Below, one piece after another: positions 42,518-51,600 of a DNA stretch of 64,000 nucleotides (position 1 is its first letter; each line of letters begins with the position of its first letter). The stretch is taken from NCBI RefSeq assembly GCF_900095705.1, contig NZ_LT608327.1:434001-498000 (forward strand), read 5' to 3'. This stretch comes from Fusobacterium massiliense (GTDB lineage Bacteria; Fusobacteriota; Fusobacteriia; Fusobacteriales; Fusobacteriaceae). Under the pieces are notes generated by a model, which searched no databases, was not told the DNA's origin, and worked only from the letters and a program-made list of their open reading frames with translations. The translations under genes and the position numbers were made by a program.

Positions 42518-43042
42518 TTAAAAGAAAAATAAAAATAATCCCATAATATACACTAATACTGCTGTAATATATTGAAAAAAATAAATAAAAGTAGAAATTA
42601 GACCTATCTTAAAAATCTCATCAATTATATTTTTCCAATTTTTTATCTTTATTTTAATTTTATGAATAAAAATAAACAAAACTTCAATTGAAAGAAAAAC
42701 TATAACTATAACTATTTTTCTACTTGAATAGAAAAAAAGTGGTTCTTTAGATACATAAAAAAATATTATTATTAAATTTGTTAAAATAAAATATTTTTTT
42801 AATTTATACTCTATTTTAGTTTTAAATTTTTTTTTACAAAACAGAAGTATAATATTATAAAAAATTATTAATAAAGCATAAAACATTTCAACATAGATAA
42901 ATACATCTGAATAATGTAAAAATCCTACATTTTTTTCAACTAATAACTTCAAATCTAAATTTATATATATATTTCTTAATATTATTATGATTGTAGCTAC
43001 TACAAAAATTTCATTAAAACTGTAACAATTCTTTTTAGTCAT
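42518..43042 (-). CDS. Four-helix membrane protein, candidate immunity component of cassette 1
   Basis: 174 residues, very hydrophobic, about four or five membrane segments (for example IEMFYALLIIFYNIILLF-like and IVIVIVFLSIEVLFIFIHKI). No family recognised. It overlaps the preceding gene by 8 bp and both follow the toxin tip of cassette 1, so it may be part of the immunity function or a separate protein of the cassette. Confidence 0.55.
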   Translation of the reverse strand: MTKKNCYSFNEIFVVATIIIILRNIYINLDLKLLVEKNVGFLHYSDVFIYVEMFYALLIIFYNIILLFCKKKFKTKIEYKLKKYFILTNLIIIFFYVSKEPLFFYSSRKIVIVIVFLSIEVLFIFIHKIKIKIKNWKNIIDEIFKIGLISTFIYFFQYITAVLVYIMGLFLFFF

Positions 43043-43436
43043 ATATAGTAACTCCTTTTTCTTGCATAAAAGTCTCTACATTTTTTAGTATTATTCCTTT
43101 TTCAATTATAATATCTTTTGAAGAACTATAACTAAATTTATTTGTTTTTTTATCTAAAATATAATAATTTTCCTCTTCTTTTTCATCTTCAAAAGATAAA
43201 AAGAAAAATGCAAAATAACTATTATTTTCTCCAATTTTTTCTAAATTTTCAAATTCATATTCAAGAAAAATTAATTTATAGTTTTCTCTAAAAGTTTTTT
43301 CTAAAATATATTCAGTAATTTTATTTTCATCTGTAAATTTATAAATTTTTTTTTCTTTTATTATCATAAAAAATGAAGTTATTGAATAAACTAGAATTAA
43401 AATTAAAAATAATTTCTTATTTTTTAGAATTTTCAT
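43035..43436 (-). CDS. Small membrane-anchored protein, candidate immunity protein of cassette 1
   Basis: 133 residues: one N-terminal membrane helix (LFLILILVYSITSFFMI) and an outer acidic domain. Its ATG at 43436 lies 20 bp inside the end of the second-frame toxin tip (which stops at 43417), so toxin and immunity would be translationally coupled. Not a known family; the immunity role is inferred from position. Confidence 0.6.
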   Translation of the reverse strand: MKILKNKKLFLILILVYSITSFFMIIKEKKIYKFTDENKITEYILEKTFRENYKLIFLEYEFENLEKIGENNSYFAFFFLSFEDEKEEENYYILDKKTNKFSYSSSKDIIIEKGIILKNVETFMQEKGVTIYD

Positions 43437-45992
43437 ATGTATTTCCTTTACTATTAGCTTTTTTTATCTCACTTGTTATCCCAAAAAAACTTATTTCATT
43501 TAAGTTACTAACTTTTTTATTAATCTCTATTTCTTTAACTTCTGTTTCAAAATAAAATCCTTTTCCTCCTTTAAATTCTTTTTTTCTATCTTGCTTAGCA
43601 TTTGATAATGGATTAATATTTTTAACATCATCAAATTTATCTTTATACTGAAATAATATTTTTATATTTACATCATATTTTCCATCTTTAGTTTTAGTAA
43701 TAGTTCCATAAGTTGATTGAAATAAGGTTGTAGTACCAAATGCATAAAAATTCTCTATCTTTAGTAAAATTAACAGCATTCCTCATTTTTTCTCTATTAT
43801 CATAATCTAGTGTAAAAGTTTCATTTTCATTCATTTGTTTTTCCCAATATTTAACAATTTGATCAATATTTTTTGTAGTTTCTCTTCTTAAGAAAAGTAA
43901 ATCTATTTTTTTATCTGAAACAATATCATCTAATACTAATACTTCTCTTGTTTCTAATTTCTTTTTATTTTTTATGTTTACCTCTTCTTCCCTTGTTTTT
44001 AAAACTAAACTTCTAATTTCAGGAGAAGCACCATATATTGAAAGTAAATTTTTTGAGACTTCAGAAATCATAGTGCTTGTACTTATTTCTTTAGACATCT
44101 CTTTGACCATATTTCTTTTTGCATTTCTTTCATTTTCCTCTTTATTTAGTTTATACTCTCCTAATTCTAAATTTTCTTGATAAATTTCTTTATATTTTAA
44201 AATATTTTCTTTATCTTTTAATATTTTAAAATCTTTTTCCATTTTTTCAGCATTAAAATCTGCTATAGTATCAAAAATCACTTCTACTTTATCTATTTTA
44301 GGAAGTCCTTCTTCTCTATAGTATTTTTTAAATTTTAAATCTTCAGGACTTATATAATCTCCAACATTTTCCCCAAAATCAACATTAGAATAATCTTTTC
44401 CATCACTCTTTAATTCTATGGCTTTATCATTCTTACTATATTGTTTCTTAAAGTAATCATTTGTTGGCTTTCCTAAACTTTCTAAACCTTTTTGACTTCC
44501 ATCTGGAACTACTTTTTGTCTTCCTTCTTTCTTTCCTATTACATGGCTTTGCTCTTCAGCTATTGTTCCTATTACTCCTGCTTTTGTACTATTAGCTGGT
44601 GATTCAGTATTTACTAGAATATATCCTATTCCTGTTTTCTTATCTATATAAGCTGTTCCATCTTTTATATATTTATTTCCATTTTTATCTACTCCAATTA
44701 ATTGTGGAGAGTTACTTGGGTCTGTATAGATTACCTTTACCTTATAATCTAAATCTTCTGATACTCCTTCAAAGGCTTTTGCGATATCATCTTGATTTTC
44801 TGCTATATCTAATCTTGAATCTATTACATTTAATATTACTTTAGCCTGTCTTACTTCTCCAAGTTGTTCTAATATATTTCTGTCTTCTTTTCCTTGTAAA
44901 TTTACTGTACTATCTACTGCATGGTAAATATCATGTATTTCATTTTTAGCTTTTTGTAAATCTTCTTTAAACTTTTCAGGATTTTTTATATAGTTAATTG
45001 TTTGAGATTCTATATTTATATCTGTTTTAAAATCTCTATCTTTTGTTATTTCTGTCATAGAGCCTAAATCTTTATTGATTTCATCTCCAGAAGATTTTCC
45101 TATTTCTACATTACCTATTACTGTATTCTTTGTTATTCCTTCTTGTTTTCTATCAGAATAATTTACTCCTAGACTTGTTATTCCAGAAGTTGATACTCCT
45201 ACTGAACCACCTACTGTTTTTAATTTATCTACATTTTCTAAGTTATGTCCTACATATTCATCTATTGATAGTTTTCCATTTCCACTTGTACCTATCGCAG
45301 CAGCTGTATTTTCTACCTTTTCTACTTTTAAATTACTTCCATCTCCTATTATGAAAGTACTTGCATTATCTACAACTCTTCTTTCTCCATTTGTTTGTGA
45401 ATAGTTTGCACTTCCTGATGGCATTCCATTTGGTGCTATACTTAGACTTCCTCCTACTGTTCTTCCTTTTGTTATAGATGTATTTTGTTTACTTTCAATA
45501 GTTAGATTTTCTATATTTCCACTAACTGTTCCACCTTCTTGATTAAATCCAGAAAGAGTCATATTTTTTGTATTATTATGTACTTCATCTACATTTACAA
45601 ATCTACCATTTTGGTAAGTAGTTCCATTGGTATTCATTTTTGATTTAGAAGCTGAAATACTTACTCCATTTCCTTCAGTTTGTATTCCATCTCCATAACC
45701 TATAGTTACTCCTGTTGATATTCCACTACTTTTGCTACTTGATGAAGAATAGTTATTTAATTCAACAGCTGTCTTATTAATATTTTCTACATTATTATAG
45801 ATAATTTTAGTATCTTGTGCTTGTGTTCCAACATATTCAACATTCTTTACATTTTTCTAACAGTTCATTTTCATAATAGGTATCTCCTAATCTTTTCACC
45901 CTATCCCATTTTTCTTCATAGCCTACTCTTTTTATGAAGTAATCACTTCCATAGAAACTATCTTGATTTATATATTTAAGTCTAATTTCCAT
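43417..45992 (-). pseudogene. Orphan cassette 1: CdiA/FhaB remnant with frameshifted toxin tip
   Basis: Three pieces on the minus strand. (1) 45992-45837: RLKYINQDSFYGSDYFIKRV ... ENELLEK, matching an internal part of the main effector near residue 1250. (2) After a deletion joint at about 45857 the frame reads KNVKNVEYVGTQAQDTKIIY and continues, nearly identical to effector residues from about 1895, through the pretoxin region with AEEQSHVIGKKEGRQ, to a stop at 43694; the first ATG in this frame is at 45637. (3) The last 120 codons lie in another frame (to 43417). A run of five T (minus strand, 43750-43746) is the break: with four the frame reads DREFYAFGTTTLFQ onward. The toxin family is not named. 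Confidence 0.75.
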
Positions 45993-46009
45993 AATTTAGA
46001 AAATGTAAG

Positions 46010-46042
46010 TAATAGATAGCCTAAAATCTTTAAGCTATCTAT
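46010..46042 (-). terminator. Possible terminator of the cassette 2 immunity gene
   Basis: ATAGATAGCC / GGCTATCTAT-like arms (TAGATAGC and GCTATCTA) around a 12-base loop, 20 bp after the stop codon at 46061. T-tract is poor. Confidence 0.45.
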
Positions 46043-46060
46043 TCCAAACTACTACTAAAA

Positions 46061-46612
46061 TTACATTGAAAATGATTTTAGTCCAGCACTTTCATAATAA
46101 ATATGTATATTGTCTCTTTTTATTATTAAACTTTTATTTGTCTTTAAATCTTTTATATAGATATCTATATAAAATCTTCCATCCTCTAATGAATCATAAA
46201 CTTCTGCATTTTTTCCTAAAATTCTTAAAAATTCCTTTTGTAATGGATAAATCTTTCTAATAATTTTTTCTTTTGTTTTTTCATCAATATAGGGTTCTGC
46301 AAAATCTTCTAATTCATTTAAATTTTTATTTATTTCTGCTATTCCTATTATTTCATCATTAAAACGAAAATTAATTTTTTTTAATTCTAAATTTATTGGT
46401 TCTGTATATTTTATATATAAATCTGTACTATACATAAAACTAATTTCTTTTAATTCAGGGTAATCTTTTAATTTTACTTTACCTGTTTGATCTAAAATAC
46501 TATAATTATTTTTAGGAACTATATATGTATATTGTGATATAAAAGCTATGAAACCTAATAATAAAATTCCACTTATAGAAAATATCCATATTAATTTTTT
46601 TTTTAATTTCAT
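46061..46612 (-). CDS. Membrane-anchored protein, candidate immunity protein of cassette 2
   Basis: 183 residues with one N-terminal membrane segment (LIWIFSISGILLLGFIAFIS) and a soluble outer domain of about 155 residues rich in charged residues. Not a recognised family. It begins 29 bp after the toxin gene of cassette 2 on the same strand with AGGAGAAAG upstream, the normal position of an immunity gene. A periplasm-facing domain would suit a toxin acting at the membrane or in the periplasm; this is inferred. Confidence 0.55.
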   Translation of the reverse strand: MKLKKKLIWIFSISGILLLGFIAFISQYTYIVPKNNYSILDQTGKVKLKDYPELKEISFMYSTDLYIKYTEPINLELKKINFRFNDEIIGIAEINKNLNELEDFAEPYIDEKTKEKIIRKIYPLQKEFLRILGKNAEVYDSLEDGRFYIDIYIKDLKTNKSLIIKRDNIHIYYESAGLKSFSM

Positions 46613-46641
46613 TCTTCTTTCTCCTAATTTATAAACTATTT

Positions 46642-47993
46642 TTAGTTTATCATTTTATAAATTTCGTTTTTTCTTTTATTTTCAGCTGTTTCTTCAATTT
46701 TATTTATAATTTCTTTTAATTCATTAGATGAAACACTATCTTTTTCTCTTGTATTTAATTCCTTTTCTATTTCTCTATAATATTTTTGAATTTTATACCC
46801 AAATATAAAACCTCCTATTTCTTCTCTTTCTTCTCTTGTTGTTGGATCATTTGGACCTGTCCCATACTTTTTCCACAAATTAATATCTTTTACATGACTT
46901 ACAAAATCTATTGGATTTTTTACTACACTTTTATATGTATGAAAATTGTAAGTTCCTGCAACTACTGGGTCATATACTGGTTTATTACTTTGATCTAATA
47001 TTACTTCATAACCATCTTCATTTACATATTTTTTATAACGAGTTTCTTCACTAAAAATAAAATATATTATTCCATTTTTCTTCTCAATATTATGATAGAT
47101 AGCCTGATTAGCCTCTATTTCTTTTAATCTTAATTTTTCTCCATTATCTCTTGTAATTTCAATATAGCCTTTTCCTATTTTATCAATAGTCTTTGCTTTT
47201 ACAAAGTGTTTAGCTTGATAAAAATAATAATTTGTTTGTTCTCTATATTCATAATCTTCGTTATATTTTTTCCAATCAACCTTATATAATTTTTTTTCAT
47301 CAATTTTATTGATAGTTTCCTGTATTTCTTTTTCTGTATATGGTTTATCTGTAAATTTTAGATCACGAGTTCCAATACTATCTTCATTTATTCCCAATCT
47401 TAAATCATATCTAAACAGTTTGTATCCTTCATTAGCTTTATCCCCAACTTTTTCTCCAACATCAGCATTACTTAAATCTATTCCATCTGTTGCTAGTTTT
47501 ATCTTACTGTTGTTATCTTCTCCAAACTTTTTCTTTACATATTCATTTGCTGGTCTTCCTAAAGTTTCTAAACCTTCTTCATCATTTGAATTATCTTCTG
47601 CTACTTTCTTATCTTGTCTTCCTTCTAAAGCATCTTTTCCATGAGCTACTTCTTCTGTTACAGTTCCTAATAATTCCTTTATGTCTTCTATTTTATTTAC
47701 ATCTATTGGTATTAATACTTTCCTATTTTTTCTATCTACTATATAGGATGAACCTGTACTTCCCTTAGATTTTTTTGGCATTGTAAATTCATCTAAGTAT
47801 GCTACTTCAAAGTCTATTCCTATATCTTTTCCATAGCCCTTTACTATATCTCTTACTGCTTCTTTTAAGTCTTCTTCATTAATTGTTCGAGCTTTAAACT
47901 GTCTACCTAGTTCTTCCATTCTTGAGCCTGTTACATTATAGAAACTTGTAACCCATCTTTGTGCTCTTAGATTTGCAAAGATAGTTTATATAA
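46642..47993 (-). CDS. Orphan CdiA C-terminal toxin module (cassette 2)
   Basis: An in-frame module without signal or secretion domain. The first ATG is at 47919 (425 residues) but homology runs further up to about 47993 (ANLRAQRWVTSFYNVTGSR), where a stop codon interrupts, so it is a displaced C-terminus. Pretoxin part: VTEEVAHGKDALEGRQ, related to AEEQSHVIGKKEGRQ in the main effector, and ETLGRPANEYVKKKF. The toxin tip (about residues 240-425) has AGTYNFHTYKSVV and INLWKKYGTGPNDPTTREER, a motif pattern seen in other polymorphic toxins; activity unknown. It could be expressed only after recombination into the main gene. Confidence 0.7.
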
Positions 47994-47995
47994 AA

Positions 47996-48033
47996 AGCTA
48001 TATAAATATTTTTCAATCTATATAGCTTTTTCT
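47996..48033. terminator. Stem-loop after the EndoU immunity gene
   Basis: AAAAAGCTATATAAAT / ATCTATATAGCTTTTT, strong stem with runs on both sides, just after the stop codon at 48038. It marks the border to cassette 2. Confidence 0.75.
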
Positions 48034-48037
48034 GATT

Positions 48038-48427
48038 TTAATCTACTTCTATTATTTCTTCATATTCTTCATAATTTTCTGGAATTTTTTTCTTTCTAAA
48101 TTCTATCCATTTTTTCATTAATTTTAACATACCTTTTCTTGATATTTCTGCTTTTCCCTCCTCATTATCTGGATCAAACACCCAATAAATATGAACCTTA
48201 TCTTTAAGAAAATCTGCTCCCCATACTTGACCATCTAATCCTGAAGATTTTCTTTTATCTAACTCTCCACATATTTCAGTTAAATTACTTTCAAAATTAC
48301 TAATATCATCTATATAACATCCTATAATAATTTCATTTTGTGTTTTATTAATAGGAGCACAAATTAAATCAATTTTTTCATGTACAGTTTTTTTTAAAAT
48401 TTTTTCATAACAGAATTTAAACTTCAT
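48038..48427 (-). CDS. Predicted immunity protein of the EndoU effector
   Basis: 129 residues, cytosolic, acidic (ends EEYEEIIEVD), with ICAPINKTQNEIIIGCYIDD and a QVWGADFLKDKVHIYWVFDP core. Family not recognised. It starts 27 bp after the stop of the EndoU tip in its second frame, the standard toxin-immunity order. An acidic cytosolic inhibitor suits a basic nuclease toxin. TTTCAGGAGGAAAA ribosome site. Confidence 0.65.
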   Translation of the reverse strand: MKFKFCYEKILKKTVHEKIDLICAPINKTQNEIIIGCYIDDISNFESNLTEICGELDKRKSSGLDGQVWGADFLKDKVHIYWVFDPDNEEGKAEISRKGMLKLMKKWIEFRKKKIPENYEEYEEIIEVD

Positions 48428-48454
48428 TTTTCCTCCTGATTAAATTATTTATTT

Positions 48455-48658
48455 TTATTGTAAAGGGTAAACTGTTGTATTAGGATATAGAAATCCTCTT
48501 ACTTCGATTCCTGATGGAGTAGTTCCTTTCCATACATTAGGCTTAGAGTGTGAGATAGTCTTATTTTTATAAGCAAAATCTACTTCTACTTTTATTCTAT
48601 TTGGTGTCCAATATTCTGGAAATAATGTCGTTTCTTGTGGTGTTATCCCATTTTTTTT
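48455..48658 (-). pseudogene. C-terminal part of the EndoU toxin, out of frame with the effector
   Basis: The frame after the run of eight A (minus strand, 48658-48651) reads KKNGITPQETTLFPEYWTPN, then RIKVEVDFAYKNKT and SGIEVRGFLYPNTTVYPL to a stop at 48455. This is the second half of a bacterial EndoU domain (TxFPxxW, SGVxIxG, final YP). The effector frame instead ends KKMG-stop at 48643. One more A, or a -1 slip on A-AAA-AAA, would join the two. A separate ATG at 48673 exists in this frame but cuts off the catalytic His residues. Confidence 0.8.
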
Positions 48659-51600
48659 ACTTTTAATATCCATTGATTAGTATTCTGATCAAATACTGAA
48701 ATATCCGCTGTACGCACTCCATTAGAACTTACCGAATGTAAACGTTCAATTCTAACATTATTATTGACTCCTGCTGTACTATGTCCCCCTACTGCTAATC
48801 CCCTAGCATTAATTTCTCCATTTATAATGTGTCCATCAAAATCTATAGGAGCTGTTACTTGGTTTACTAACTTATCAGCTTGTAAGTTAACATAATGCTC
48901 CTTTCCTCTAGTATTTATTACATTATTTAAGTCCTTATTTCCTGTTTTTGTCCCAACAATATTTTTAACAGGTTTTATTTTTGGAGTTTCTACTTCTATT
49001 TTTGGAATTGAAGTATTTGTAGATGAAATAATTTTTTTAGTATTATTTGTACCTCTTATGGTATCATCAACATTTATTGTAAGCCTAGTTCCATCTGCAA
49101 ATACAGCTTCCACTTTTCTTGTAGGTGTTAGTAATTTTATTCCACTTCTACCAGTCTTATAAATATCATCAAAAACTGGAATAATTCCCATCGTTCTTGT
49201 AACTAATTCAAGCTTTTCTCCAGTTATTGTATCATACCCCAGTATAGCCTCTGTAATACCCTTTGCAATACCCAAAGGTGAAAAATCTAATCCTATACTT
49301 AAACTATTATTTAGAAAATTTTGATAACTTTCATTATATGGTAATACTTTATCTCTATAATTTTTCTTAAATTTTAAATCTTCAGGGCTTATATGATCCC
49401 CAACATTTTCCCCAAAGTCAACATTAGAATAATCTTTTCCATCACTCTTTAAGCCTATGGCTTTATCATTCTTACTATATTGTATCTTAAAGTAATCATT
49501 TGTTGGCTTTCCTAAACTTTCTAAGCCTTTTTCACTTCCATCTGGAACTACTTTTTGTCTTCCTTCTTTCTTACCTATTACATGACTTTGCTCTTCAGCT
49601 ATTGTTCCTATTACTCCTGCCTTAGTACTATTAGCTGGTGATTCAGTATTTACTAGAATATATCCTATTCCTGTATCTTTATCTACATAAGCTGTTCCAT
49701 CTTTTATATATTTATTTCCATTTTTATCTACTCCAATTAATTGTGGAGAGTTACTTGGGTCTGTATAGATTACCTTTACCTTATAATCTAAATCTTCTGA
49801 TACTCCTTCAAAGGCTTTTGCGATATCATCTTGATTTTCTGCTATATCTAATCTTGAATCTATTACATTTAATATTACTTTAGCCTGTCTTACTTCTCCA
49901 AGTTGTTTTAATATATTTCTGTCTTCTTTTCCTTGTAAATTTACTGTACTATCTACTGCATGGTAAATATCGTATATTTCATTTTTAGCCTTTTGTAAAT
50001 CTTCTTTAAACTTTTCAGGATTTTTAATATAGTTAATTGTTTGTGATTCTATATTTATATCTGTTTTAAAATCTCTATCTTTTGTTATTTCTGTCATAGA
50101 GCCTAAATCTTTATTGATTTCATCTCCAGAAGATTTTCCTATTTCTACATTACCTATTACTGTATTCTTTGTTATCCCTTCTTGTTTTCTATCAGAATAA
50201 TTTACTCCTAGACTTGTTATTCCAGAAGTTGATACTCCTACTGAACCACCTACTGTTTTTAATTTATCTACATTTTCTAAGTTATGTCCTACATATTCAT
50301 CTATTGATAGTTTTCCATTTCCACTTGTTCCTATCGCAGAAGCTGTATTTTCTACCTTACCTACTTTTAAATTACTTCCATCTCCTATTATGAAAGTACT
50401 TGCATTATCTACAACTCTTCTTTCTCCATTGGTTTGTGAATAATTTGCACTTCCTGATGGCATTCCATTTGGTGCTATACTTAGGCTTCCTCCTATTGTT
50501 CTTCCTTTTGTTATAGATGTATTTTGTTTACTTTCAATAGTTAGATTTTCTATATTTCCAGTAACTTTTCCACCTTCTTGATTAAATCCAGAAAGGGTCA
50601 TATTCTTAGTATTGTTATGTACTTCATCTACATTTACAAATCTTCCATTTTGGTAAGTAGTTCCATTGGTATTCATTTTTGATTGAGAAGCTGAAACTTT
50701 AACTGCATCTATTGATGTTTGTGTTCCATCTCCATAACCTATAGTTACTCCTGTTGATATTCCACTACTTTTGCTACTTGATAAAGAATAGTTTTTTAAT
50801 TCAACAGCTTTTTTAGTAATATTTTCTACATTGTTATAGATAAATTTAGTATCTTGTGCTTGTGTTCCAACATATTCAACATTCTTTACAGCATTGTAAG
50901 TTATACTTGAATTTTCATCTTTTCCCTTTATTGTTGTTACAACTGCACTTTCACTATGGGAGTTTGATTTAGAACTTGATTTATTAAATCCTAAGTTTAC
51001 ACCTATATTCGCATAGAAATTATTATTTGCTTGTGCTGCTTTTAGATTATCTTTTCCAACAGTATTAGTTTGATTATTTTTATCATCATCATCATCGTCA
51101 TCATCATTAGAATTATTTTTATTAACAGCACTTGTAGGAAGTTTTGTTCCTTGATTAGAAGCAAGTCCACTAACTATTCCTGTGACAGTGTTAGTTGTTG
51201 AAGCTATCCCTCCAAGTATATCTCCTGACTTCATTTGATTAAATGAATCTATTCCTTGTTTTGCTCTATCTAAGGCAGGTGATTTTATTCTTACTGATAG
51301 ATTTATTCCACTGCTCTTTGATGATGTTTCTATATCTCTTGTATCTTTTCTTGCTCCATAAGTAATATTTCCATTATTTATTTCAATATTACCATGTTTG
51401 AAATTTGTTGCTGTTATTTCTGCACCCTTATTAAGAGTTACATTATCTCCTAATACTAGATTAGATTTAGCATTTGTTAAATCTTTTTCTTTTAACTTAC
51501 TTTCTGATTTTCCATATCCAACAGAAAATCCTCCACTTCCTATACTTCCACTAAATCCTTTTTTACTTTCTTCATAGGAATATGTGCTATTTAAAGCTAT

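Noticed and set aside
43417-43779. Treating the 120-codon frame as an independent small gene
   Set aside because: It has no ribosome site, overlaps the module by 86 bp, and its sequence continues the toxin domain exactly after a one-base homopolymer change.
44599-45354. Leu-rich plus-strand open frames across the orphan cassette (and the same at 49638-50393)
   Set aside because: They are antisense shadows of the effector coding sequence: no ribosome site, Leu/Tyr-only composition, and duplicated only because the underlying gene is.
48455-48673. Treating the 72-codon frame after the effector as its own gene
   Set aside because: It contains the second half of the EndoU domain and starts within the effector gene without a ribosome site; it is the displaced end of the toxin.
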